NCBI RefSeq assembly: GCF_000003815.2
Contig: NC_049988.1
Location: 14,578,803-14,642,802, forward strand
Length of the DNA: 64,000 nt
Direction of reading: 5' to 3'
Origin: Branchiostoma floridae
Lineage: Eukaryota; Chordata; Leptocardii; Amphioxiformes; Branchiostomatidae
The first letter of the stretch is position 1. Every line of letters begins with the position of its first letter. The translations under genes and the position numbers were made by a program. Under the pieces are notes generated by a model. It saw only the letters and a program-made list of their open reading frames with translations, did no database searches and was not told the origin of the DNA. Shown piece after piece: positions 25,665 through 39,700 of this stretch.

Positions 25665-26875
25665 ATGCACTTATGCAATGTGTGGAATGCCACCCATTAT
25701 TCACAGTGACGCTGAGCCTAACTTTTCATCGTAGCATCTGATTCTTTTATTCTTCCTTGACTGATTTTTTTCTATCAGGACTCGAGAATAGTTGCATCTT
25801 CTGACCCACAACTCCAAGCAGAAGAAGGCTTGTGGTTTACTTAAGGGGTAAAGCATGAACGGAGTTCATAGTTTGTAATAATAAAATCGGTCTGAATAAC
25901 TTAACAATATACGTGCTAGCGAAAAAGCATCGTCCCGCAAGGAGCTTTCATCAACCTTGGTCTGAGGTTGCTCGTCTTACTTTCTTATTGCCAACTGTAA
26001 AGGGTGCCAAGAAATTACTAAGAAAGTTGAAAAACACACATTGTCTATTCGAGTCTAGCTCATGATCAATTGCATACACAGGTCTTTTTAACAGGCCACT
26101 ATTATTCCGTAGTAAACAAATCCGACTAAATGTTATGTCTTCCAACTGTGCTTTGTTGGACGTACGTGCCAGGTGAGTGGGTTGAATAACCACTGTAAAC
26201 GAACAGGAAACCGACCAGGTCTACTAGTAGGTGACAGTTGCCAAGTTGGTGTTATAGATTCTTTTATAACAAAATAGAATGTAGAATATAGTCTGTGACA
26301 ATTTCATAAGGAAAACAACATCACAGACTTGCACGTACATGCAGATTAACATTATTGGTGGGCAACGTAACGCTTGGTGAAATCACATTTGTACCTATGT
26401 TTTATTCGTACATTTCCTACATGTTATAAATGCGGGACATTGTTGTCTGAAAACGCTTTTGGTGTTTTTGCCATTCATCCGTGTGAGAAACTTTGTGTGC
26501 TGTTTTACTTGCATCTGTTATGATCGTTCCTGTCCATCTGTTAAACCGTTTTCGTCTGTTTTACGGTCGGTTCACCATGACTAGATCCCTCTTGAGCATG
26601 GTGACTCAGCAGATATAATTACAATGAATATACAACCCCATAGTAAAGTCTTAATTAAAAACAACTTGAATGAGAAATTGTTCTGTACCCAGTTGAAAAT
26701 ACTGAAATGTTTTGTTACTTTGTCAGACAAATATTTGTTCGTAACTTGAACCATGGATGTCACTTATTCGGCTAGCCGAATGTTTGTGTTGTAATCCTAC
26801 TCTGGGAGCGATGTAGCATTTATTTCCTCAAAGGTACGTTGACCTCCAGCAAGCCGTGATTGTGACTGAGGCAAG

Positions 26876-29800
26876 ATGGACGGAAAACGTCCTCGCCATT
26901 TAGCGGGGAAAGTTTATGGATTTGGGGGGAATTGTTATGTTCATGTTGCGTTGATTCTTCTAGTTGTGGCGGAGTTATGTGAAGGGTGGAGGGGAGGAGT
27001 CTATTGGACCTCGAGGTATAGCGGCCAAGGCGTCAGCTACGAAAGTAAGTATACAAGTTTTTTAACGCACATCTTTAGGTTGCAAACATCTTTGCATGAG
27101 CCTGAGGCCCCCTTTCCAACAGACAGCGATCGCGCTACGCTCTAGTGGAAATGGCCTAGGGGTATAAAGAACAAAGACTTGTCGTGTATAATGTCTATAC
27201 TTATATCTAGCATATCTAACGTTACATTTGTAATGTTGAAATTTGTGACAATCCACGCTTAAGCCGCTGCGTCTTGCAGTTATACCGATATTACCATAAA
27301 GGCATAAAGGTACGTACTTTGATATTGATATTGCCACGGATATGGCCTGAAGACATCTTGCGATGACGTCGTGCGCTAAGCATTCGTTTATCGTAAGAAC
27401 ATCGCAGAATTTCAACATCAAAAATCAAGTACCCGAGAATCGGGCGTATATACCCTGTTAATAACGCTGTGTGGGAGTTGGGGATTAGAAAACGTCAACC
27501 GATCCATGGAAGTTGCGCGGGGATCAAGCGGACTATTGCTGTATTCCCACCGACAATTTTCTCTTGAGCTTTTAGACTCATCGCTTGACCTTTATTTCTT
27601 CTGTGTGAAACATCCATTAGGGACAGAATACATAAAATTTCACATTTCTACCTGTATGCCTGGTATACGTTACTCTCCAAGCAGAGGTTAGTCTCCGGCT
27701 GTTTTTAAAGCGTTTCTTAGTCATTTTTATCGGACTTTCTATTTTGTATTGTATCTTGCTGTGTCAAAACCTAGTTTGGCTGGCGTAGTTCAAGAAAAAT
27801 GACAAAATAGAAAGCCTGATACAAACGACAAAAAAACGTTTAAAAAACAACCGGAGCCTACCCTCTGCTTGGAGAGTAGGTATACGTTAACCCGGNNNNN
27901 NNNNNNNNNNNNNNNNNNNNNNNNNNNNNNNNNNNNNNNNNNNNNNNNNNNNNNNNNNNNNNNNNNNNNNNNNNNNNNNNNNNNNNNNNNNNNNNTCGCC
28001 GATATTTTCTATCCAACGATTCAGAAGCTTGAGAAGTATTGACCGTCCATAATCTGTTCATTACATATTCGTACCATGTCTGCCTGTGAAATTTCTGTCA
28101 CGAAGAAAGAACGACAATGCACATCCGGGACCTCTTCCCGCCTTTGGCTGTGGTCTCGCACCGGAGTTTCTTTTACGATTTTTATATCCGGCACACAGCG
28201 CACACAAGGGATACAATTCCGCCCACAAAAGTACGCCGGAAAATCCAATTATACCAGTGAACAAAGGTTTCCAGCCAACTTCCCATAGATTTTAGATATA
28301 AACTTCTAGTTTAATAATGATGCACATTTTACTGGAACACAACATGAAATTTTGAGGTAGTCCTTCCAAATGCGCCCCGGCCAGCTTTTTTTAAAAGCTT
28401 TCTTGTTGTATTCTGTGCATTGTCTTGTTTCGTAATTCAGAAGTACAAAGTTGCCAGGATCGTATTTCAGCAGTTTGTTATTGTGCTATGGCTAAAAGGC
28501 ATGTTCGCGTATCAAGGCTTCTTCTAGCAGTGTAATGGAAAATTAAGGCACTTTTACTGTTTCATAACAAGGATGAGTTTTTATTCGAAAAGGAAGACCT
28601 TCTCCAAGCCAATTTAGAATGACAAAACAGTAAACCCATAGCCTTATATAGCAATCTTATTTTCCTAAAAGAACTTTGACCCTGCATGTATATATCTCAG
28701 GCATTACTTTGTTAGCATATGCTTGTCATGTTTGTGTTAGTTCTGGCAGAAATAAAGTAGATAATTATAAGGCACAAACTTTTAGCCCCCCCCCCCCCCT
28801 CCACTTTCACTAGACGGCGATCTCGCTGCGCTCTAACCGCGACCTAAAACAAATGTATGAAACCTCCCATGTCATACTGGATAGATATCATACAAAACGT
28901 TTAAGTGTGACTGAAAAGAGAGGGCAGGGCGGAAGCAACGTCCTTGTGGAAAGGGGGGGGGGGGGTATTAGTAGCCATTTAAATGAGCTCGAACACGCCA
29001 GCTTCAAGATTCTATGATGACCATCTATAAATGTAAGAAAGAAGCAATAACAACATGGTCATTTACTTAGAAATAAAGTGAAATTTTAACAAAAGTACGT
29101 CTGTACAGCTGCATGGTTTAATTTTACGATTTAAGACTTAAAGATATTTAGTTTTACAATTCAAGACTTTGAAATACAAGTTTCGTGTAGAAGAAAATTA
29201 GTTTTGACATTGACTTAAGAGTCGTTGTTGCTTTTTAGATATTTAAAGTTCCATTGCAGTGTTTACAGTGTACTGGCCAAAACGTTGACAAAACAGACAA
29301 CCGTGCCAGGCGCTTTGTACAAACACACCCACCTTACGGTAGTCCCGTTATACAACATGTAACAACGGCACGTCCATCGCTATGCTTAAATTCGCTGTAA
29401 CAGCCACTGCGAAAACCGCGAAAATGAAACCATCGCGAAAGTTTCTGCATTTACAGTATTCGAGTTCTCACGAAGGGTATCGCGAGGTCTTTCAACCGTT
29501 ACGTCGGGCTGTCACAGATGACGCCGTGATACGAGTTTGACACGAGGGTAAACAAACTAAAAAAGACGATGGACCGGGATTTCTTTAAATGAATTTATAT
29601 TCACCTTGAACATTCACCTTGAAGAAACAGCTAGGCGGTACCCTTTTAGAGTAATGAGGCTGTGCGAAAGTTGGATTGCGGGGTAAATAAATTTACACAA
29701 GGAAATCCGAAAAAAAAGTTTTAGAAAATATGGTATTTCAGTAGGAAGTTGCCGGTAACATTACAATGTTTTCCCCGTAGATTGGATTGGTTTCTGGTCG

Positions 29801-29934
29801 CATGATTCGCATTACACGGGGTACGGGCACCACTACCAGACATACTGGCCATCATACTACAGGTACCCACACTGCGGAGCCTGTTACTGCAACACTACTG
29901 CCTCCACAGTGTCGTGTTCGTCAGCATCGTCAAT
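26876..29934 (+). CDS. Gene B exons 1-2: signal peptide, aromatic-rich N-terminus, LRR N-terminal cap
   Basis: Exon 1 is 26876-27044 (phase 1 end) and exon 2 is 29781-29934 (phase 2 end). The signal peptide is long: a basic start (KRPRH), then the hydrophobic core VHVALILLVVAEL. After it comes a Trp/Tyr/His-rich stretch (YWTSRYSG, NWIGFWSHDS, HHYQTYWPSYYRYP), then CGACYCNTT and VSCSS forming the N-terminal cap. Exon/intron phases equal those of gene A. The 2.7-kb first intron holds two foldback elements and an assembly gap. Confidence 0.82.
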
Positions 29935-32900
29935 GTATGTTCTTGTTTTTTTAACCTTCGCAAAGAAGGTAATGTTTTTGATTGCGTTTGTAATGGTGTA
30001 ATGGTGTTGTGCAATATTTGTATATACTGTGTTAGCTCTTGTCTAATGGACAAAAATGATATTGGGCCTCCTGTTTTTTTTCAGCAGATCTACGGCATAT
30101 TGCAATTTGTGTGCCATTATATAACTTGTCGTGTTATTGGTGTAGAACTGTCATACGTTCTCTGATGTGTGAATTATTTAGCAGTTTATTGTTAATGGTA
30201 CATGTATGCAATGTGATAATCCCAACTGATGGAGGGCATGTGAACTCTTGGAAAAAAGGACAGTAATGTTACACTGGTGAATGTCTTAGCTACAGCGCTC
30301 TTCGTCAGCTGATGTAATTTAATTTCAGACATATATAGATACACGTGTTTTTCTTGTTTATAGAGGCCTGAAGCGAATCACTTACCGCTTTAACCTGACC
30401 AAGTCGACATTCTCACCTACCGTTACTTCCATGTAAGTATATCCTCACAGGCCTTATGCAGCAACTCTATGTATAAATGAAGGAACGAGTGCAATAATGC
30501 ATATTGATAATTCAAAAGATATATTGTGTAATTATGTGTAAAAAAGCAAGAAGTAGACCAACTAAGCTATCGGGATGTATAAGAAGATTATGAATGAAGA
30601 TATTAAATTTATTCTTTGTAATTTCCTGCCTTTAGAGCCATCTATAACTCCGGACTGTACTACAACGAGAAGGGAACTTTCGACTTGTTATCGAGTCTGG
30701 GAAGTCTGTAAGTACTTCAATAATTGTCATCTCTAACATCAACATTTGAATGTTCAAACCACACAAACACACTCATCTAGCCTGGGACAAGCTGATACAA
30801 TGATGTAGTCATGACTACAATATTCAACATCAACATCAACTAATCAAAGTATGAAAACTGGGGATACATAACTACTCAAGCTGTACATGACCCATAGTTT
30901 ACACAATGAAAGTAGTAAGCTTGGAAGTAATTTTAAACAGGTGAAATGATTACAAATATTTCATAAAGGAAAATGATGTTTGCTTTGTGCATGAGCTGAA
31001 GGTACACTGTCTTAGAACATATAAATATATTGATTAACAAATGAATTGCTTCTTTATATCGCAGGACGCTCCATGCTACCAATCTACTCAACTTTCCTGA
31101 CGTATCTAGATGCTCCTCTTTGACAAGACTGTAAGTATTCATTCCAAAATGTCTCTTTCAGTCACAATCTTTGAGTTAACTTTTGTATGACAGATGTAAC
31201 AATGTAGCCATCATCACGATATTTACGTTATTGTACCTGTTAGGGATCTCAGTCGAAACAAAATCACATTTCCGGTCGGAGTGGACCCAGGCCGACTGCT
31301 TCCGGACAGTCTCACCCACCTGTAAGTCTTTGTCTTTTTTTAACGAGATTGTTCAAAGCAAGGTCACAAGACCACTTCCAGGCAATGAACTAAGAAGTTG
31401 GAAACTGTGCAGCGGTGGACATTTGTTTTGAAGGCTGATAATTTGTAGAGAGTTCCATAATTTTGCTGTCCGGGGAAAGAAACTGTTGCTGTTGAAGGAC
31501 TTAGAAACCGGAAAATGAACAGTAAAGTGATGTGAGTCTAGTGTTGCGCTAAAAGACTCTCATCGGAAGGACAAGTAGTATGAGATCATTGGAGCAATAG
31601 CCATGGAAGTACCGGTAAAAAAGAGACAGGGATGCAACGTTTCGCCTGAGGTAGAGAGGGTCAAGCTTAGATGCTAACTGATTGCCACTGGCCATACAAA
31701 TTCTTCTTTGAATGCGGTCTAGAACAACAACCTGCAATGATCTTCGTATTTTATAAGGATTTATACGGCACAAGGCCATTTGACCACTTCTATGCACTTC
31801 TAAGTTGATGGAGGGTGGAAATTATTTTGCTTGGACATAGTGCTGAACACTGGTTATGAAGGCTTAAAATTTGCATGCAGGAGACAAACAGTCGTCATCG
31901 ACAGAGTCCCATAGTTTGTCAGTCCGAGGAAAGACGCTGTAGCCTTCGAGCCTGGCAATTGGGCAGTACTAGTATAAGGATGCGTATTGGCAAGCTTTGC
32001 TTTTCATACGTTGTGCAGCTAATGAGGTTACATTTTAGAGAAGAGAAGAGAGCCACATTTCATTTTAACAATTATCGTTGATATAAGCTGAACTGCAGTG
32101 AAAAAGGGGTTTCATGTCAGCGAAGACAGAATGGAAACTACGCTTTCTGGTATGTTAACTATTTTGTAGACATGCGTAAGATTAGTAAATGTTAATGAAG
32201 TGTAAAGAAATGGCTTTATTTCCTGCTAAAATAAGTAATTTCACACCTTTCTATTCTCTTTAACGATAGGGCACTCATGGAGAACGACATAAGCTGGATT
32301 CCGAAGGGATTTTTCTCATACACAAACTTACAATTTCTGTAAGTTGGAACAATATCTATCGAGATTGTGCTTTTTGTGCTTATCAAACAATTTTAACATA
32401 CTTTCCAAAGAACATATTAAAGGTGGATCAAGCCAATACAATTATGTAACCATGACTGCAATGATCAACGAAAATTGTTGCAAAAGAAAAAAGTATTTCT
32501 TAGTCGAACTTCTTTCCAATACTTTACTTGCTGCAGCAACAGCTGTCAGTGATAGCAAAAACAAAACAACAAAGAGACGTATGTACGTAGCGAAATTTGA
32601 ACTTTTGAAAACAATTCTTCGAAATCTATTTCATATGAATGCTAATGCAATTATAGAAAATGCCGCACCTTTCCTTTATAGAAAAATGATACACGTTGTC
32701 ATTATATATCATTATTTCCTTTCCTTTCCAGGGGTCTCAGTAGGAACAAGATTAAGCAGATTCCATCGAACGCTATCGAGCACATGAATGACCTACAGTT
32801 CCTGTAAGATCAACAGTTCTATTTCTATTACGGGTAGTCACTTAGTGTCACAGCACGATGCACCCGGAGAGATCCGCGTCTGCTTTTGTTAGTCAACAAT

Positions 32901-35900
32901 TTTCTTTGCTCTAATCGTGGTAGTCTTCGACCAGAAATATTTTATATGTAACACCGAAAAACATACACTATTAGTACACGCGTTGTGCAAGTTATACCTG
33001 GGGACAAATAAGAAATATATAGAACTGTCAGTACAGGCAAATGTGTTCGTGTATGTGACAAGTACTATGTGGCGTGGATGCCTTTTACACACCAAAACAT
33101 GAGTGCCGATTTATTCTTGCAGGTCACTTGATGGGAATCAATTGACCTCGCTGTCATGGAGGACTTTAAACACTCTGGAAACATCAAATGTTACACACCT
33201 GTGGGTAGCCATTTTGTTTTAATGGTATTGTCGAAAACTTTGGCAAGCTTGTCGTTTCACAAACGCTTCAGCAAGTACAAGGATGTTTTTGTTGTTTGAC
33301 CATATGCTGCCTAGTACGTGTAATGATATATTGATGGAAGATGGTCTCTTTTATTTTCCAGAAATTTCAGCAACAACCAGATCAGCCACGTGGGAAGCAA
33401 GGCATTCTACCTGTTGAGAAGCTTGAAAATCCTGTGAGTCAGCCTCGTCCGTGATGTCTTGATCTTAATGACTGTTTGAAAGCAAATACAACAAATATCA
33501 ACAACAGTTGACATTTTTCCTTGTTCCAACTGAACTAAGGGAATAGTAGTTTCCATAGTAATAGATCTGTGAGTGTCCAATGTTGTAGTAAAAAGCGAAA
33601 TTGCATTATTATCTTAATTTCTTCTTTTATTTCATCATATAGAGAACTGCACAACAACAAAATCGCCACTATCAACTGGCAGGCCTTCTACGATTTACCA
33701 AACCTACTGCATCTGTATGTAAACATAAAATACTTATCGCAGCTTGACCTGTAGTTATAGTTTATGTAATTAATAGATCCCATTAAAATGAACATGTTAG
33801 AGTTAACATATATCTATGTATCAGTTTTGTGTTTATTAGGCAGTAGCTACTTAAACTTTCTCAACAACTCGATTTTTTTCAGAGACCTCAACAGGAACAG
33901 CCTGGAGAAGCTTCCCGGCCATGCCTTCGTGGATCTGCCAGAACTGAGAACTCTGTAAGCTCTGCATTATAATTTTCATTTGATGTTATTCAGTCACATG
34001 GAGCGTTGTGTATCGTATGGAAATATCAACTTGAAAGTTTATCTTTGTTGGAAGCAGTCATTCTGTGTTGCAAGCTACACTGTAATTTACAACACGAAAA
34101 TTGGACTTACCCATATTTTCGACTGAACAGCTCTGTCTTTGTCAAGGAATGACCAATTCATTATTTTTGTGACGTCACGTTATGTAGATAGCACACTTGA
34201 CTCGATAAGCAGTGGATCATAAGCTGCAGGAAGTAAAATAGAAAATAGGAAATACATTTGTCGTATGAAGTCAATCCTCTGCCTTAAGCAATTTGCTACA
34301 TAATGTTATCAAACACCATTAGTTACTGCGTTTGAGGTGAAACGTTTAAAGGGAGCATCAGTACTTTTCTAAAGTGTCTATTACATGCATTACCTTTCCA
34401 GTGTTCTTCATAGTCAGCATAGCGGGATGACAACTATGTCATACGAGGCGTTTCACAACGTTTCCAAGCTTGAAACTCTGTAAGAATCAGTTCATTGTCT
34501 TTAAAATGGCATTCTCATTGTGTTGTATTACGGTTTGACTCAGCATGTGTGTCTGGTCAGACAAAAATAACGGTACACGTAACAATTTCTATTTCTAATG
34601 CGTTAGATGCGTTCTTTTGTATATGTGTACCATATTCAAGTGTTGTGCTGAACTCATTTAAGATACGCTGTTCATTGTGCAGCTGCAAGCCATTTATAAT
34701 TATACAAACAAAAGCCAAAGAAACGTTAAATCTAGTTATGCATATTCTACAGGTTCATCAGCAGTAATTCATTCACAACATTTCCACATCCCGCATTTTC
34801 TGAAGAGGACTGGCCAAACCTGAAATTCGTGTAAGTTGCACAATTGTTTACTTGTTGAAGTTGCAATTCATAGGACCTGGTTTAAAACAACACCTATTTT
34901 ACAGTTACATGTTAATGATATGTAATGTTAGATTTATTTGATTAGCCAATTTGCGAACTGGTGTTCAGAATCCTATTGAATGCTACCTTACGTGCATCAA
35001 TCGAAACTACAAATAAGTACTAGATTTTAAAACGCCTTGCCAATGTACATACATCTATAAAACAACGAAGTATTTTTTCAGACATGCAGATAACAACGAT
35101 ATCACCAACATATCTACATATTCCATTGATGCCTTTGAGCATCTGTCATGGAGAATCCACAGAAACAAAGAAAGGCTGTTCTCTCCATTTTCCACAATGA
35201 GGGCGGTGGTAAGACTGTGAGTACCTTAGGATGGCAATTTTTCCAAATTTTTTTTGCCACTTGTTCTTTTCAAACGAGGTAGTCTGCACCAGAAATGCTT
35301 CTTTCTGACAGTTGTTTTAACCCTACGGTTATTACGTTTGTTTATGCAAGGACCATTTCGAAGCTGTTGATAGCAACTAATGGTCAACCACATCTCAATG
35401 TAAGATAATAACACACACATGACTTTGGTATCAAATGTTACCAGTCAGATGGTCTATTGACTTGTTTGACTTGTCGATCTCCATTAGACTTATAGTCGCA
35501 AAATCTATTCTTCCCCAAAAACATAAGTCAACATAAGTGTACAAGTATAACATAAGAATTATGAAAGTAAACTGAAGTGTCAAAATAAAAATTGACTCAG
35601 TCAACCTAAGATAACTAGGAGGAATTGAGCTTAAGATAATGAGGAGGGGTCAGGGGTCATCAGTAACAGAAGGCTATAACATAAATAACAAAACGTCAAT
35701 TCGTTATAACAATAAATGATATAAACTAGAGTTCGGCGACCTCATACCTCCATGAAAAGGTCGAGCTTTCGTAAATTTCATGCAATTGACTAATACATTA
35801 ACATAATTAATGCATGGTGTTGTTAATCATTGACTAACGTACACATGTCACAATTATGAAATTCCCATTATTAATCATAAAGTGGTTTTGAAATTTTTAC

Positions 35901-36720
35901 ATAAATTATGCAAATATGTTCATCATTACCATATTTGGTATCTGCTTATATTCCACCTATCATACTTAACACGTGTTACATGTATTGAGGTCCAGTTATT
36001 GAAAGCACTGGAACTATACAATTTCCTCATTAATTATGCAAATCAAGTCCTAATTTGCATAACATGCATATCATTATGAACATCTTTGCCCAAGTTACCT
36101 GCATGCCTAATATGATGCCAATCCCTCAATCCTTTCTGCAGTTATCCTCTTTGGAATGTCTTGACAAAAACGCCCCTGCAGTTCCCAAATTAAATATTAG
36201 GGGGCTGAAACTTGCTCCACTTTGTCGTGACACAAACATCTATCTACCGCTTAAATGTCAAGACCTTAGCATGTCTAGAACAAGAGATACATTGGAAAAA
36301 CTGCTATGGTAGAATATTCTCATTAATTATGCAAATGTGCTCCTATTTTGCATAATTGGTATTTTATCTTGTACAACATTGTCTAAGGTACCTACATACC
36401 AAAAATCATGAAAATCCGCTGTTCCCTTCTTGAGTTATCCTCTTCAGAAGTTTTTGACAAAAATGCCCCTGCTATCCCAAAACTAGACGCCAGGGGGCCT
36501 AAACTTATGTCACTTCTTCCTGAGCACAAGAGCTATCTAACACTCAAATATCGTGACCATAGTATGTTCAGAACACCTAGATAGCAAAACCGGAAGTTGC
36601 GCTGCAGTGCCAAGGGGAGTTGCTAGGGGGCCCAAAATCTAATCATTTCCAGCTTTCATCACACACTACCAACACACCAAGTATGAAACCAATCCACCCA
36701 ACCGTTCTTGAGTTATTTTG

Positions 36721-36766
<46 letters not shown>

Positions 36767-39700
36767 GACAAACGCAGGGTAAAATATAACCTCCATGACA
36801 TTTCATGGAGGTGATTAGATAACAATGTGGGTGTAGTTGACCAAGAAACTGACAAAGAAAATGAACAGTGTAACCTACAAATTGTTGTAAAAGTTTTACG
36901 TAATTGACATAAAAGTGTTATTTGTTGATGTTTTGGTACTAGATACCTCCAAAGCAACAATATCATTGGGATACGACAAGGGGTTCTCTGCAACCTAAAG
37001 AGTCTGCAATACCTGTGAGTATTTACTATATACAGATTTATCATCTTCTATGCCAGGGTTTCTCTCATTTGGTTCAAATAACAATTCAAGTACATGCAGA
37101 CACGTGACAAGCATTGCATTGTACATACAGGACAATATATCAAATGCATAATCATTAGAAATTTAAAAAAAATCGTAAAAGCGCATTCTATTGCATACTT
37201 CATATTCTCGTAGATTAGTCTCGTGGAATGTTTTTACGCAGCAGAATCTTGTACAACTCTAGTACAAAAAGCTCATCTACGTATATGCACTCTGCTGTAA
37301 TACTTTTAAAACAATAATACTTGCAAGACAGCCAGGTCATTGCCAAATTGGCAGAATCGCATTCATACTCGTATTCTGTTTTGCATTCGAAACAGAAAAA
37401 AAATAGTTCTCAACGTCAATATTTCTTTGAAAGACATACATGTTACAAATATATCTGCTATATTGACGTCTTATGTTTTATAATTCAGGAACTTGCAGTC
37501 AAACAACATACAGGAGGACACTTTGGACGTCGGTGCTTTCGAATGTCTCACTACCCTCCAGACAATGTAAGTAGGGATCTTTTTATTCAATAAACTAAAG
37601 TACTAAGAGTTAAATAATTTTGCATTAAATATGCTTGTTATGTTTACCATCACGGAAGATAAGAATATTGTTTTTGCTGCATTTCTTCTCCTTCTTCTCC
37701 AAACAAATAATGTCAATTATCTGGACCAGACGGCTGTCACCATGGTTACTAGTACACTAACAGAGTCTAACACATAAACTGGCTTGACAGAGCTAGAGGG
37801 GTCGGTCATCATTTATACTTGAATGTGTTTGACTAAGAATAAACAGAGCAGTTGTTTGTTAGGCTAGACCATCTGAAGGTAAACATTTTGCTTGCAAATG
37901 CTACATTTCTAGTGATTTATGCTGACTTGCAAGCGTATGATGACGATGGATAAATCATTCTTCAAATGCCATGTAAATACGACGGTTTTGTGAAAATACC
38001 AATGGCCAGTGTTTAACAGAATCAATGTTATTGCACCTGTAAGTATATTAACACAAATACCACTGCCAATGTATGATGTACAAGGCTATTCAATCATTTT
38101 GATAAATTATGTATCAGTGTACGGAATGTTTCTTTATTTTTTTCAGAAACCTGAACTACAACAAGATTCAGCTTGTACCAGTGGCAAATGACACGAACTC
38201 ATTTCCACCTAATATACAAACCATGTGTGTATCAGGCGAAGTATTAATCATTTCTTTGTTGCTTTCATTAATGAATTGATTAATCAATCAATCACTTATA
38301 ATTCATTCATTAACTAATTCATTCATTAACTAATGTGTTCATTCTTTAATTCATTAATTCATTAATTCATTGATTCATTAATTCATTAATTCATTAATTC
38401 ATTAATTCATTAATTCATTAATACATTAATTCATTAATTCATTAATTCATTAATTCATTAATTCATTAATTCATTAAACCATTAATTCATTAATTCATTA
38501 ATTCTTCATACTTTATTCCTCCGTCTTGGGAGAGCATAAAAATGGAATATTTACAAATATTAAAATATGTTTCCTAGGTGACAGCTTACAACATAATAAT
38601 ACGGTACAAACAGATTCTACGAACACTCATTTACGCCTTGTCCCGCTTGACTTTAAAAAGTTCTGTCTATTGTCGACATGTCATACATATGACTGTGTAC
38701 ATGGTAAAAAGAAACCAACTTGTCATGATCTACATCTCTTAGTCTTAGACTTCTGAAATACAGTCTCTGAACGCAAACTTGTATAACGATACTTCGGTTT
38801 GACTCACATGGGTCTTGAACTTTCATCATGCAGTTTCTATGAGCAACACTTTACAAATACACCTTTACATGACTCATACCTATGCTTCCGTTATACGGTC
38901 CTGTACATAATGTAAACACTTTGACTTAACTTAAACCAGTCAGTTATCAGTTGCACAGTATGTATATCAGTTGCACAGTTTCTACACCAATTACTCTGTT
39001 GTCACTGATTGGCCATCGTAGTGGATAGGAGCCAAGACCTGACTTATTTCCATGTTATATGCTTGAGAGCCATTATTGCCAGTGGTCTTAGCTTTCTTGC
39101 CACAAGCAGGATAAACTCCTCCCAGTGTTCTGTCTCAATGTTCTCTTCTACTATGTGTGCACCAAGGAGAACTTCAGTCAGTCTCTCGTCTCCCTGCTGG
39201 TGCACTTCCACTGCTACTCTGATTCCAAGGAAGTCAGTAAGGTGGTCAGTCAATTCTTCCCTCACCGTCTGGAATGTTCTGCATTCTTTCAACATGTGCT
39301 TTACTAGGTCATCTGTGGGGTTGTCACATGCTGGGCAAGCCTTTTGTGTTCTCGGTGCAGTACTGAGGTGTATCAACTTTTGTAGGTCACTTCTGTAGGC
39401 AGGTTTTTTCCTAGCTAGCATCCATAACTTGTGTGGTTGCAACATTGTTGTGTGTGTCTTTTGGAACCTTGTTGTACTTCCACTTATTTTGTCGTTCCAC
39501 TTTCCTTCCTCTTTTTCCCCCACAGCTGCTTTCACAATGTGCTTCCACCGGTTTGCTGGGAACTCCAGGGTTACCCCGAACTGCTCAAGATATTCACTCA
39601 GTACATATTCTTGCGCAATTGTGGAGCAATCACTGATAAATCCTTTGGAGCTGATCCCTCTTTCTCTTCTCAGCAAGAATGAGTACAGTCTATACAAGAA

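Larger units (their letters stand above)
17029..26875. other. Intergenic region between two divergent genes
   Basis: No conserved coding region was found on either strand. Open frames of 60-139 codons are present but have no domain, low-complexity composition and no matching splice sites. The region contains two assembly gaps, a tRNA-like remnant, an AATC/CGAC simple repeat and a foldback element, listed separately. Promoters for both genes presumably lie near its ends, but no core element could be called with confidence. Confidence 0.6.

Noticed and set aside
32344-32787. 147-codon plus-strand frame spanning gene B intron 7 into exon 8
   Set aside because: It reads exon 8 out of frame; the phase-2 LRR reading of exon 8 is clearly the real one.
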